Translations under genes and position numbers: made by a program
The notes under the pieces: model-generated
Seen by the model: the letters and a program-made list of their open reading frames with translations, nothing else
What the model was told of the DNA's origin: nothing
Databases searched by the model: none
Shown here: one piece after another, positions 28,491 to 38,581 of the stretch
Numbering within the stretch: the stretch's first letter is position 1
How the letters are laid out: each line of letters begins with the position of its first letter
DNA from: Pedobacter hartonius
GTDB taxonomy: Bacteria; Bacteroidota; Bacteroidia; Sphingobacteriales; Sphingobacteriaceae
DNA: 64,000 nucleotides
Assembly: GCF_900107535.1 (NCBI RefSeq)
Contig: NZ_FNRA01000005.1
Span: 310,001 to 374,000 of the forward strand
Reading direction: 5' to 3'

Positions 28491-30188
28491 TTAATCTGTG
28501 TAGGCGTCAGTTACACACCCTTCACTGGCATTGCTTACCTGTTTAATATATTTATAGAGTACACCACTTTTCACTGGTGGAGGCAATTGAACCCACGCTG
28601 CTCTGCGTGCTGCAAGTTCCTCATCAGAAATATTCAGCTGAATGGTATTGTTAACGGCATCAATAGTGATGATATCATTGTCTTTTACAAGGCCGATATT
28701 TCCGCCGTCCCATGCTTCCGGTGTGATATGGCCTACCACAAATCCGTGGGTACCACCAGAAAAACGTCCGTCAGTAATCAAGGCTACAGATTTACCTAAA
28801 CCTGCTCCGATAATTGCGGATGTGGGTTTCAGCATTTCCGGCATTCCCGGTGCTCCTTTAGGGCCAACCTGGATAATTACCACTACATCGCCGCGCTGTA
28901 CTTTTCCGCTTTGGATGCCGGCAATCAGGTTTTGCTCACCTTCAAACACACGGGCAGGTCCTTCAAACTTTTCGCCTTCTTTACCGCTGATCTTAGCAAC
29001 TGCACCTTTTTCAGCAAGGTTACCATACAGCATCTGCAGGTGGCCTGTAGATTTTAAAGCTTGTTCAACAGGGAAGATCACTTTTTGTGCTTCAAAGTCA
29101 AGGTCACGTGCATCAGCCACATTTTCTGCCAATGTTTTACCGGTAACTGTGATACAGTCGCCATGAACCAATCCTACTTTCAAAAGATATTTTAAGATCG
29201 CGGGAACACCACCTATCTCATGAACGTCTTCCATTAAATATTGTCCGCTTGGTTTTAAGTCGGCCAGAACAGGAGTGTGATCACTGATACGTTGAAAATC
29301 TTCCAGTGTCAGACTTAATCCTATTGACTTCGCCATTGCAATCAAGTGCAATACTGCATTGGTTGAACCACCCAATACCATTACGGTTACGATTGCATTG
29401 TGAAACGATTTTTCCGTCATGATATCTGAAGGAAGGATATTTTTCTCGAGTAATAACCTGATTGCTTTTCCTGCTTCGGTACATTCCTGTTTTTTCTCGT
29501 CACTTGTAGCCGGATGAGAAGAGCTGTAGGGAAGACTCATTCCCATAGCTTCAATGGCCGATGCCATTGTATTGGCAGTATACATACCGCCACATGCCCC
29601 GGCTCCCGGGCAAGTATTACGGATAACGCCCTGATAGTCTTCTTCAGATAAATTACCTGCTAATTTTTCTCCCAGTGCTTCAAAAGCAGAAACAATATTT
29701 AGTGACTTTCCTTTGTATTTCCCGGAATGGATACTCCCTCCGTAAACCATGATTGATGGTCTGTTCAGGCGTCCCATTGCCATAATAGAACCCGGCATAT
29801 TTTTATCGCAGCCAGGAATCGTGATCAGGCCATCATAATATTGACCGCCGCAGATAGTCTCGATAGAGTCTGCAATTACATCCCTGGATACCAGTGAGTA
29901 GCGCATGCCATCGGTACCATTAGACATACCGTCACTTACACCAATTGTACCGAAAGTTAAACCGACCATATCATTGCTCCAGACGCCGTCTTTGACGATC
30001 TTTGCAAGATCATTCAGGTGCATATTGCAGGTATTACCATCATAACCCATGCTGGCAATCCCTACCTGTGCTTTTTTCATATCCTCAGTGGTCAGGCCAA
30101 TTCCATATAACATGGCTTGTGCTCCTGGCTGGGTAGGATCTTGTGTTAAAACTTTACTGTAGCGGTTTAGTTCTGGTGTTTGTGACAT
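28491..30188 (-). CDS. ilvD: Dihydroxy-acid dehydratase
   Basis: 565 residues. It dehydrates the dihydroxy acids from IlvC to 2-oxo acids. Iron-sulfur cysteines are visible in GCDKNMPGS and [17 protein letters not shown]; the C-terminal [20 protein letters not shown] is the family signature. The third early cysteine ([12 protein letters not shown]) is also present. Confidence 0.96.
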   Translation of the reverse strand: MSQTPELNRYSKVLTQDPTQPGAQAMLYGIGLTTEDMKKAQVGIASMGYDGNTCNMHLNDLAKIVKDGVWSNDMVGLTFGTIGVSDGMSNGTDGMRYSLVSRDVIADSIETICGGQYYDGLITIPGCDKNMPGSIMAMGRLNRPSIMVYGGSIHSGKYKGKSLNIVSAFEALGEKLAGNLSEEDYQGVIRNTCPGAGACGGMYTANTMASAIEAMGMSLPYSSSHPATSDEKKQECTEAGKAIRLLLEKNILPSDIMTEKSFHNAIVTVMVLGGSTNAVLHLIAMAKSIGLSLTLEDFQRISDHTPVLADLKPSGQYLMEDVHEIGGVPAILKYLLKVGLVHGDCITVTGKTLAENVADARDLDFEAQKVIFPVEQALKSTGHLQMLYGNLAEKGAVAKISGKEGEKFEGPARVFEGEQNLIAGIQSGKVQRGDVVVIIQVGPKGAPGMPEMLKPTSAIIGAGLGKSVALITDGRFSGGTHGFVVGHITPEAWDGGNIGLVKDNDIITIDAVNNTIQLNISDEELAARRAAWVQLPPPVKSGVLYKYIKQVSNASEGCVTDAYTD

Positions 30189-30203
30189 TTTTTCTTTTAC
30201 TTG

Positions 30204-31094
30204 TTATATGATTACTTCGTAATTTTGTTTTTCTAATACTAATGCTTTATAGGTTCTCTGGATCGTTGCGCCTAAGGTCTCAGTCCATATCGCCGGGAAT
30301 ACCGCTTCATCAACCGAAGCGATGCCAATGATCTCAGCCGCCGTTCCACAGAAAAAAGCGCTGTCTGCATTTTTCAGGTCATCAACCGAAAGGTGTTTTT
30401 CAATACATTCAATATCCAGGGTTTTGCACAACCTGATTACTGTTGCCCTGGTGATTCCAGGTAGTATGCTGCCCGGCGGGGGAGTGTACAACTTCCCGTT
30501 TTTCTCGATAAAAACATTAGCTTCGGGGGCTTCAGCTATATTGTTGTGCATATCAAGCAAAATGGCTTCGTCAAAACCGTTCTTCTTAGCTTCTGTAGTT
30601 GCCATAATGGAATTGATGCAGTGGCCGCTCGCTTTAGCTTCTACATGTGTAGATTTGGGATTAGGCCGCTGATAGCTTGATATACCAACCTTCAACTGTT
30701 CATTACCGAGGTAGATTCCCCATTCCCATGCACAGATCATGATGGAAGACTCCGTTGCCGGGCTAAGCGACATATTGTGTCCGCAGTAAACCAGCGGCCG
30801 GATGTATGCATCTTTCAGATTATTTTTCTTTAATAATTTGTAGGTCTGCCTGATCAGTTCTTCGGTATCAAACGGAAAGGGGATATGCATCAGTTCGGCA
30901 GAGCGCTTCAAGCGGTCAAAGTGTTCTTTTGCTTTAAATATCCGCGTTCCGTTATGTGTTTTATACGCTCTTATTCCTTCAAATACAGCATAACCACAGT
31001 GCAGGGACTGACCATACAAATCTGTTTTAGTCTCAGCTGATTTGATAAACTGCCCGTTTAGGTAAAGCACTGTATTTGAATCGTAGTATTGCAT
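30204..31094 (-). CDS. ilvE: Branched-chain amino acid aminotransferase
   Basis: 296 residues of fold-type IV PLP enzymes. It makes Leu, Ile and Val from their 2-oxo acids. The early block FEGIRAYKT, the PLP lysine region THVEAKASGHCINSI and the later ILPGITRATVIRLC are visible. It is the first structural gene of the eleven-gene operon; the leader peptide and terminator at 31126-31262 lie between the presumed promoter and this gene. Confidence 0.94.
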   Translation of the reverse strand: MQYYDSNTVLYLNGQFIKSAETKTDLYGQSLHCGYAVFEGIRAYKTHNGTRIFKAKEHFDRLKRSAELMHIPFPFDTEELIRQTYKLLKKNNLKDAYIRPLVYCGHNMSLSPATESSIMICAWEWGIYLGNEQLKVGISSYQRPNPKSTHVEAKASGHCINSIMATTEAKKNGFDEAILLDMHNNIAEAPEANVFIEKNGKLYTPPPGSILPGITRATVIRLCKTLDIECIEKHLSVDDLKNADSAFFCGTAAEIIGIASVDEAVFPAIWTETLGATIQRTYKALVLEKQNYEVII

Positions 31095-31125
31095 TTTGGT
31101 TCCTGGTATATTTGTTTGAGTTCAT

Positions 31126-31156
31126 TAAAAAAGCGCCTCTTTTGGGGGGCGCTTTC
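31126..31156 (-). terminator. Attenuator terminator of the ilv-leu operon
   Basis: Read on the minus strand, AAGCGCC and GGCGCTT (31148-31154 and 31131-31137) form a GC-rich stem around a 10-nt C- and A-rich loop, followed by a T-run: a textbook intrinsic terminator. It lies about 32 bases upstream of ilvE and 23 bases after the leader-peptide stop. Its 5' arm (AGCGCC) can instead pair perfectly with GGCGCT in the last leader codons (31183-31188), giving an antiterminator. Confidence 0.85.
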
Positions 31157-31178
31157 AGATATTTTATTAAATATTCAT

Positions 31179-31262
31179 TTACAGCGCCTTATTGTCCTGA
31201 AGGATCAGGAGGGTAGTCAAGTTAATAATGACGTTTAGGTTTGCTGTAAATGAAGTGTTCAT
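31179..31262 (-). CDS. Branched-chain amino acid leader peptide (attenuator)
   Basis: A 27-codon reading frame from ATG 31262 to TAA 31179, directly before the attenuator terminator. Ten of 27 residues are branched-chain: six Leu, three Ile and one Val, most packed in codons 9-21 (including NVIINLTTLLILQ), plus four Thr, the precursor of isoleucine. This is what classical ilv leader peptides look like. If the ribosome stalls at codons 18-21 for lack of charged tRNA, the GGCGCT at codons 25-27 stays free to pair with the terminator's 5' arm; a ribosome reaching the stop covers it and termination follows. A small hairpin TCCTGA/TCAGGA (31195-31210) lies within the frame. No strong Shine-Dalgarno is seen. 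Confidence 0.8.
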   Translation of the reverse strand: MNTSFTANLNVIINLTTLLILQDNKAL

Positions 31263-31585
31263 TTCGGTGTCTTTTTGTTGTTTTTATATAAAACCAATTT
31301 ACTTTATGCATTACAAACTGTCAATAGCAGATTGAAAATAAATGAAAAAAAATATTATATAGTTTATAGTGGTTATCTTGGAATAATATTCTGTTTTTAT
31401 GTGCAATTACATTTATATAGGTGGAGACATCTATACCAAATATGATTTCGGTATTCGGTATAGATGTTATGCTTGCATTGTAATTAACTAAATTCTGCCT
31501 AAAATTGCTGAACCGGTGTAAGAAGTTGAAATTACATGTATGTTTTACAGTATTCTAAAGTACGTAAATTTATGCTGTCACGCAT
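31263..31585. promoter_or_regulatory. Upstream region of the ilv-leu operon with an 11-bp inverted repeat
   Basis: AT-rich region between the leader peptide and the atpC terminator. It holds a perfect inverted repeat ACATCTATACC (31427-31437) and GGTATAGATGT (31457-31467) with a 19-base spacer, a candidate operator or RNA hairpin. A weak -7-like ACAGTTTG (minus strand, near 31312-31319) lies about 50 bases before the leader ATG. No other gene is seen. Confidence 0.4.
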
Positions 31586-31620
31586 AAAAAAAGAGAGCAT
31601 TTTTTGAATGCTCTCTTTTT
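31586..31620 (-). terminator. Terminator of the atpDC operon
   Basis: AAAAAGAGAGCAT (31588-31600) and ATGCTCTCTTTTT (31608-31620) form a perfect 13-bp stem with a 7-nt loop and U-tracts on both strands. It ends atpDC and could also stop transcripts from the other side. Confidence 0.9.
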
Positions 31621-31642
31621 CTAATTGATTTATACTTAGATA

Positions 31643-31885
31643 TTAGGCAACACCTTCCGCCAAAACAATAATCTTATTTTTTAAAACTTCTACTACCCCG
31701 CCTTTGATCACAACGATCTCTTCGTCAGTTTTAGTTTTAATAATTACCGGACCATCTTCCAAAGTTGAAATAATTGGCGCATGGTCTCTTAATATCTGGA
31801 AAGATCCCATTGTTCCCGGTACTGTAACAGCTGTTACTTCGCCTTCAAAGATTTTTTTATCTGGTGTTAATATTTCTAATGTCAT
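31643..31885 (-). CDS. atpC: ATP synthase F1 epsilon subunit, short form
   Basis: 80 residues. It matches the N-terminal beta-sandwich domain of epsilon (MTLEILTPDKKIFEGEVTAV, then GSFQILRDHAPIISTL). The C-terminal helical hairpin that inhibits hydrolysis in about 135-residue epsilon proteins is absent; short forms are common in Bacteroidota. It follows atpD by 21 bases. The other F1Fo genes are not in this window. Confidence 0.9.
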   Translation of the reverse strand: MTLEILTPDKKIFEGEVTAVTVPGTMGSFQILRDHAPIISTLEDGPVIIKTKTDEEIVVIKGGVVEVLKNKIIVLAEGVA

Positions 31886-31906
31886 ATATTAAGTGTATAC
31901 GCCTGA

Positions 31907-33430
<1,524 letters not shown>

Positions 33431-33481
33431 TTATAAATATCAAATTGTTAAAGACCCATTTAAAGCCTGCAATTCGGTTTG

Positions 33482-33489
33482 CAAAGCTA
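33482..33489 (-). promoter_or_regulatory. Promoter -7 box of atpD
   Basis: Minus strand TAGCTTTG fits the Bacteroidota consensus TAnnTTTG. It is about 70 bases before the atpD start. No clear -33 TTTG is seen. Confidence 0.5.
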
Positions 33490-33562
33490 AGATTTTCCGA
33501 TATATTTTTTATATATAAATAAAAAGTTTTTCCACAGTTTTTTTATTGATAGTTTAGCAGGT

Positions 33563-34474
33563 ATGAAAACGATATTAGTTACTGGCAGCAATGGGCTGCT
33601 GGGGCAGAAAATAACCGCTGCTGTGCTGGCTGGCAGGCAATTTAATCTGATCGCTACCTCAAAGGGACTGAATCGTTATAAGGTTACGAAAGGTTACCAA
33701 TATGCTTCGATGGATATCCTTGATCCGGCAGACGTGAGAGCGGTAATAGAAAAATATAAGCCTGATTCAATCATTCACACTGCCGCTCTGACAAATGTGG
33801 ATAAGTGCCAGGAGCAACAAGAACTGGCCTGTCAGCTGAACGTGGAAGCGGTAAGGACGCTGGTTGAGATCTGCAGTGAATATCATATACAGCTGATCCA
33901 CTTGTCTACAGATTTTGTTTTTGATGGCGCAGCCGGCCCGTATGATGAAGAAGGTATTCCCAACCCACTGAGCTACTATGGCGAAACCAAGCTCAGGGCA
34001 GAAGAAATCGTTAAAAATGCAAAATGTAAGTGGTCTATCGTCCGCACTATTATTGTGTATGGCATTGTAACTGAAAAAAGCAGAAGCAATATTGTGCTCT
34101 GGGCAAAGGAAGCGCTGGAAAAAGGAGAACCCATCAATGTGGTGAACGACCAGTGGCGGATGCCTACACTGGCCGAAGATCTGGCCGAAGGCTGCCTGCT
34201 GATCGCGGAAAGGGATGCAACCGGCATATACAATATTTCTGGTGATGAAATGATGAGTATTTCAGAACTGGTAGCCAAGGTTGCTGATTTCTGGAAGCTG
34301 GACAAAACACCGATCAGAGAGATCAGTTCCGCATCACTTAACCAGGCTGCAAGGCGTCCAGTGAAAACTGGTTTTATCTTAGATAAGGCGGTCCGTGAAC
34401 TTGGGTATATGCCGCATAGTTTTGAAGAAGGACTTAAATTATTGGAGAAGCAACTGCACGAAAGAGAACTTTAA
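33563..34474 (+). CDS. SDR-family sugar-nucleotide reductase (RmlD-like)
   Basis: 303 residues, extended short-chain dehydrogenase fold. NAD(P)-binding GSNGLLGQK at the N-terminus, the DXXD-type IIHTAALTNVDKCQ block, the catalytic STDFVFDG with Tyr/Lys in YYGETKLRAEE, and a C-terminal substrate part like dTDP-4-dehydrorhamnose reductase (RmlD). No other rhamnose gene is adjacent, so dTDP-rhamnose synthesis is possible but unproven; NAD-dependent epimerase-like proteins share the fold. A TAGTTTAG element (33550-33557) stands 5 bases before the ATG. Confidence 0.8.
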   Translation: MKTILVTGSNGLLGQKITAAVLAGRQFNLIATSKGLNRYKVTKGYQYASMDILDPADVRAVIEKYKPDSIIHTAALTNVDKCQEQQELACQLNVEAVRTLVEICSEYHIQLIHLSTDFVFDGAAGPYDEEGIPNPLSYYGETKLRAEEIVKNAKCKWSIVRTIIVYGIVTEKSRSNIVLWAKEALEKGEPINVVNDQWRMPTLAEDLAEGCLLIAERDATGIYNISGDEMMSISELVAKVADFWKLDKTPIREISSASLNQAARRPVKTGFILDKAVRELGYMPHSFEEGLKLLEKQLHEREL

Positions 34475-34490
34475 TAAAATAATATATCAA

Positions 34491-34955
34491 ATGGAATTAC
34501 AAATAGGCGACCAGGCACCGGATTTTAAACTGGTAAGTTCGGAATTGAAAGAAATTACACTGGCTGATTTTAAAGGGAAGAAGGTAGTAATACAGTTTTT
34601 TCCAATGGCTTTTACCGGTACTTGTACCACTCAGCTTTGTACAATGAGAGATAGTTTTGGCTTTTATGAAGGAATGAATGCAGCAGTATTAGGAATTTCA
34701 GTGGATTCTCCTTTTACCCTGGCAAAATTCAAAGAAGAGCAGTTTTATCAGTTTCCTTTACTGTCGGATTTTAATAAAGAAGCATCTCCGGCGTATGGTG
34801 CATTTTATAAGGAATTTGCCTATAACCTGAAAGGAGTTTCTAAAAGAGCGGCATTTGTGATCGATGAAGAAGGAAAAGTTATGTATGCTGAAGTTTTGGA
34901 GTCAGCAGGCGATCTTCCTGACTTTAATGCGATTAAGAAGGTTCTTGAAGGATAA
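34491..34955 (+). CDS. Peroxiredoxin (AhpC/TSA family, AhpE-like)
   Basis: 154 residues from ATG 34491; earlier in-frame codons would overlap the preceding gene. The peroxidatic cysteine is C45 in the PxxxTxxC motif (PMAFTGTC), with a second cysteine at C50 and the catalytic Arg at the usual distance in SKRAAFVID. It reduces hydrogen peroxide and organic peroxides using thiol donors in the cytosol. It starts 16 bases after the reductase gene, so the two are probably co-transcribed. Confidence 0.88.
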   Translation: MELQIGDQAPDFKLVSSELKEITLADFKGKKVVIQFFPMAFTGTCTTQLCTMRDSFGFYEGMNAAVLGISVDSPFTLAKFKEEQFYQFPLLSDFNKEASPAYGAFYKEFAYNLKGVSKRAAFVIDEEGKVMYAEVLESAGDLPDFNAIKKVLEG

Positions 34956-35052
34956 TTGAACTGGTGTTTGTACGGATTGGAAGTTTATTTTCAGAAAAAG
35001 TTTTGAAATCCGATTACTAATACTACTTTTGCAATCCCGTAACGAACGGAAT

Positions 35053-35129
35053 GCATTTGTAGCTCAATTGGATAGAGCATCTCACTACGGATGAGAAGGT
35101 TTGGGGTTCGAATCCCTACAAGTGCACCA
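35053..35129 (+). tRNA. tRNA-Arg (anticodon ACG)
   Basis: 77 nt including encoded CCA. Acceptor stem GCATTTG/CAAGTGC, D-arm with AGCTCAATTGGATAGAGC, anticodon stem TCTCA/TGAGA around loop CTACGGA (anticodon ACG, read as ICG), and the T-arm with GGTTCGAATCC. Discriminator base A, then CCA. A strong terminator follows at 35133. Confidence 0.96.
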
Positions 35130-35132
35130 GAC

Positions 35133-35168
35133 AAGGTGCTAGATCTAATAGGTCTAGCACCTTTTTTT
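35133..35168 (+). terminator. Terminator of the tRNA-Arg gene
   Basis: AAGGTGCTAGA (35133-35143) pairs perfectly with TCTAGCACCTT (35153-35163), followed by a run of T. Confidence 0.9.
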
Positions 35169-35318
35169 GTCTGTTCTTTTTTTCCTGCACAGGCAAATGA
35201 TGGTGCCAGTAACTCACTTTTCAAACCGCTGATACAAATGGGGGTAGTGCAAGTTGGCAAGCTATGCACACTTAATATGAAATAAATCAAATAATCAATT
35301 CACATAACTACAAAACCT

Positions 35319-35723
35319 ATGAAAATCTTATTCTCTATTCGTTTTTCTAATTGTAGTTTCTTGTACAAACGATACAAGTAATGCTTAAAGCTCAAAAATA
35401 AAAGACACAACCTACCTTGATATCAGGGGTAATAAGTATAATTATCTGGGGAAAATTCCAGATAGCCTTCGGACATTCGAACAAAAGGAGCATCTGAAAA
35501 AATTATAAAGGGTAGTTTCTCAGCATCTTGTTGTCGAAAAAATCATGAAGTCTTTAATTTAAGTAGAAAAAATTTTATAGCACAGGGACTATCTAGCTAT
35601 GATTATGATCTAGTGCAAAAAGGGATTCGCGAGAATAATATGTGGATCGATGAAAAGAAAATAAAAAATGCCGATTCTATGATTACAAAGTTTAAGGCAG
35701 ATTTAGCACCGGAAATTTATTGA
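35319..35723 (+). pseudogene. Broken small-lipoprotein gene
   Basis: Coding remnants in shifting frames. An ATG at 35319 opens MKILFSI; one base out of frame, FLIVVSCTNDTSNA reads as the continuation of a lipoprotein signal with lipobox VVSC, then hits a stop. Further on, DTTYLDIRGNKYNYLGKIPD and, after a stop and shift, LSSYDYDLVQKGIREN to a final TGA at 35723 read as protein. The pieces together would encode about 120 residues. At least two frameshifts and stops break it. The family is not recognised; a terminator follows at 35747. Confidence 0.6.
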
Positions 35724-35746
35724 TAGAACATTTTAAGGTGTAATTC

Positions 35747-35780
35747 AAAGCCTGTGATCGGATGGACACAGGCTTTTTTT
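35747..35780 (+). terminator. Rho-independent terminator
   Basis: AAAGCCTGTG (35747-35756) pairs perfectly with CACAGGCTTT (35767-35776) followed by T-run. It closes the broken lipoprotein gene, supporting that this was once a transcribed unit. Confidence 0.85.
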
Positions 35781-36200
35781 TATATCGTTTTATCGTAACG
35801 TATCATTGATACAGGTGAACTGCAGCCGGTAAAGAATACATTAAGCTTGTACTTATAACTAGAATATACAATATGGTTTTCGTGATTTTTATTGGCAAGA
35901 TGAATTTTTAAAAATATTTAACATAGCTTCCAGCTTTAAATAAGGCACTGCCTGGGTTTAGTTTTGGGTAATCCCGGTACACACCTACATTAATCCTACT
36001 GCAAACCTACCCCTGACCTACTCAGCGGGTAGGTTTACGATAGCGTTAAGATAGGAACAATAGGCGTTTAATGGATGGTTGCGTAAAAGGCATACCGGCC
36101 GGAACGCTGCGCCAATTGCAGACATGTGCCGTCAGCGGGCGGGTTTTGCTTTAATTTTAAGTTTTTGTTGCTTATTTTGGGTTAAACTTTAAAACCCAGG
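35781..36200. other. Non-coding stretch before DUF6266 with a 10-bp inverted repeat
   Basis: No gene seen. It contains several CCTAC words and a perfect inverted repeat AAACCTACCC (36003-36012) / GGGTAGGTTT (36027-36036) with a 14-base loop, and a GC-rich patch at 36095-36145 unlike its AT-rich surroundings. Possible operator, structured 5' leader or recombination remnant. Confidence 0.4.
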
Positions 36201-36857
36201 ATGATGGCAATACAAAAATATGGGCCTTTTGGCCCCTTCTCCGGAAAATTAGGAAATGTAATAGGTTATATAGACCAAAAGGGGCAGCAAAGGCTCCGTA
36301 CCGTTGGCGAGCACAAATTTATGAATCCAAGTGTCCGTTTGCGTGAAACCTGGTTAAAAACGTCGCTGACCACGGCCTTTCTCAAACCAGTCACTGAATT
36401 CATCAGAATGGGTTTTGCTGCCCAGGCAAAATCAGAAGGAATGAGCGCCTACAATTTGGCCGCATCGGTAACAAGAAAGGCAATCACCGGAACTTATCCG
36501 GACCTGCAAATCGATTTCAGCAAAGTATTGTTCTCTTCAGGGATGATGCCCGTAGCAAGAGAACCCGAAACCATTGCCGTTGATGGAGGACTGATGTTTT
36601 CATGGGATCATACCCGGCTCGAAAATGGAACAAGGGCTGGCGATCAGGTTATGCTGATGGCTTATTTCCCCGGGAGCTCAAAGGCTGTGTTTTTAAGGAG
36701 CGGAGCGAAACGCAGCCAGGGGTATGAGTTTTTAAGCCTGCCAGTTCTTGCGGAACAAGAACCAGTTGAAACTTATATTTCTTTCATTTCAGAAGACCAC
36801 AGCAGCATTTCAAACAGTATTTATACAAGGCAGATCTTATGGGGAAGTGTTAAATAA
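36201..36857 (+). CDS. DUF6266 family protein
   Basis: 218 residues. The N-terminal block YGPFGPFSGKLGNVIGY, the RTVGEHKFMNPSVRLRE segment and the following helix are features I associate with the DUF6266 family, which occurs in multiple copies in Pedobacter-type genomes and has no known function. There is no signal peptide; the C-terminal half looks beta-rich (MLMAYFPGSSKAVFLRSG, VETYISFISED). ATG 36204 is equally possible as start. It is an isolated gene within a gene-poor stretch after tRNA-Arg. Confidence 0.7.
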   Translation: MMAIQKYGPFGPFSGKLGNVIGYIDQKGQQRLRTVGEHKFMNPSVRLRETWLKTSLTTAFLKPVTEFIRMGFAAQAKSEGMSAYNLAASVTRKAITGTYPDLQIDFSKVLFSSGMMPVAREPETIAVDGGLMFSWDHTRLENGTRAGDQVMLMAYFPGSSKAVFLRSGAKRSQGYEFLSLPVLAEQEPVETYISFISEDHSSISNSIYTRQILWGSVK

Positions 36858-36968
36858 TTATTATATCAAAAATAAATTTCAGAAAGGTTGCTGTCTCTGG
36901 TGGAAACGTAGCAGCTGCCATGATCATGAAGGATATGGTTACTGAAGAATTCTAACCGGAAGTGTGTT

Positions 36969-37934
36969 TTAATTTTCTTTCTCACTTATTCCCAGTGCTT
37001 TTTTCATTGCCCTTATCAGATCGATATTAAATTGTCTGCTGATTGACGAACCGGTAACGAAATCAAATACATGGAAGGCGCCAGGATAAACATGCAGTTC
37101 TGTAGGAATGCCAGATCTTAATAAACGTTGCGCATAGCTGATATTTTCATCCAGGAAAAGATCAAGCGCGCCAACAAATATGGAAGCAGGGGGAAGCTCC
37201 TCCATAACCTTTACCCTGGCTGCGGCTGCATAAGGAGAAACGCCGTCAATCCCTGGCTCATGACCCAGCAAAGATTTCCATCCATAATAATTTTTTTGGC
37301 GTTCCCAGATAAATTCGCCTGTATAAGGGTTCGGATCCGCATCAACGCTGGTGCGATCGTCGATCATGGGATAGATGAGAAACTGATGAATTAGATGTAC
37401 TTCTCTTCTGTCTCTTGCTAAAATGGCGAGCGCGGCCGCCAATCCTCCACCGGCACTTTCTCCGTAAACACCAATTTTCTTACTGTCAATTTCCAGTGCA
37501 TCTGCATTTTCAATCATCCACTTCAAAGCCAGATAACAATCTTCTATTGACTGTGGAAATGGGTTTTCTGGTGCCAGGCGATAGTCAACAGACACCACCA
37601 CTATACCTAATGTATTGCAGAGCAGCTGGTTTCTTGCGTCAGAACTTTCGGGCATACCTATTATATAACCACCACCGTGTATATGAAGCAATGCGCCTTT
37701 TCTTAAATTTACGGCATTCTCTGGTTTGTAAATTACAAGCCTGATTTTACTGTCCGAAGCATCAATAAATTCTTCGCTTATAGCAACATTTTTGAGCTTT
37801 TCTGATGACATTTCGTGTATTGTAGTATTAACACTATCACGAACATCCTGAATATTTTCATCAGAATATTTAATTTCAGAATAACCGTCCAACATGGGAA
37901 GAATTTCCGGATCTACCAAATTTATTGTTTTCAT
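36969..37934 (-). CDS. Alpha/beta hydrolase (hormone-sensitive-lipase type esterase)
   Basis: 321 residues. The oxyanion-hole motif HGGGYIIG, the nucleophile elbow GESAGGGLAAA, the acid in GALDLFLDENISY and the C-terminal His in YPGAFHVFD form the catalytic set of family IV (HSL-like) esterases. No signal peptide, so cytosolic. It hydrolyses small carboxyl esters; the natural substrate is unknown. Isolated gene with no co-oriented neighbour. Confidence 0.88.
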   Translation of the reverse strand: MKTINLVDPEILPMLDGYSEIKYSDENIQDVRDSVNTTIHEMSSEKLKNVAISEEFIDASDSKIRLVIYKPENAVNLRKGALLHIHGGGYIIGMPESSDARNQLLCNTLGIVVVSVDYRLAPENPFPQSIEDCYLALKWMIENADALEIDSKKIGVYGESAGGGLAAALAILARDRREVHLIHQFLIYPMIDDRTSVDADPNPYTGEFIWERQKNYYGWKSLLGHEPGIDGVSPYAAAARVKVMEELPPASIFVGALDLFLDENISYAQRLLRSGIPTELHVYPGAFHVFDFVTGSSISRQFNIDLIRAMKKALGISEKEN

Positions 37935-38543
37935 GCTTTATTTTTAATCAAATCAATCTGTTTTCACTTTATTTGTCTCAGGTTCCATAACTGCCAGTAC
38001 CTCCTCAGGTAAACCATTAGCTCAGGATTTGGCTTGAAAATTCTCCAGATAATTATTATAATAACGGATTTAGTTAATTTATTATTATTTTATGTAATGA
38101 AATGGCGGTAATTTTTTTTCAATGTGTTAAACTGATATATAGTTTAGTTTTAAGACTCATAGATACCTCATTAGCGTCTTAATTAGCTGACCTGAATAAA
38201 TAATTTATTTTCTATATTGTTTACTTATATCTTAATACTTGCATTTTTAGTGTTAAAATAAACTATATATGAGTCATTGTTAAACAATATGTTAATTTTA
38301 TAACATCTCTAAAATTTGAGGTGTTCTATTTAAGAACCTCGTCAAAACTAACGTGAAAATTATGAACACGAGGGGTAAGTAGAGCACTGGCTTGCTTATA
38401 CTTGCAAAATGTAGGTCCGGCGCAGCTTATTGTAGTGTTCAGAATAGTTAGCATTGTTCATTGAAATGTTACGCAAGACAAGTGCATGTTTAAACCAGCC
38501 ATACATTATCAGCACTGGTTCTAAAACTATTTTTTCCTAAAAA
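37935..38543. other. AT-rich non-coding stretch
   Basis: About 600 bases with no supported gene on either strand. Only weak hairpins are seen: GAGGTGTTCT/AGAACCTC around 38319-38341 and AACCAG/CTGGTT around 38494-38520. It should hold the promoter of the esterase gene; I see no clear box. Confidence 0.4.
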
Positions 38544-38575
38544 TTGAACGAACTTGATTAATAATTCTATATTTG
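38544..38575 (+). promoter_or_regulatory. Strong Bacteroidota-type promoter
   Basis: TTG at 38544-38546 and an exact -7 box TATATTTG at 38568-38575, separated by 21 bases, predict a transcription start near 38580-38583. No gene starts within 400 bases downstream, so it most likely drives the candidate RNA at 38582. Confidence 0.65.
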
Positions 38576-38581
38576 CAGCCT

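Noticed and set aside
36880..36955. Short plus-strand frame reading like VAVSGGNVAAAMIMKDMV after DUF6266.
   Set aside because: Only about 27 residues, no start site or known family; could be chance.
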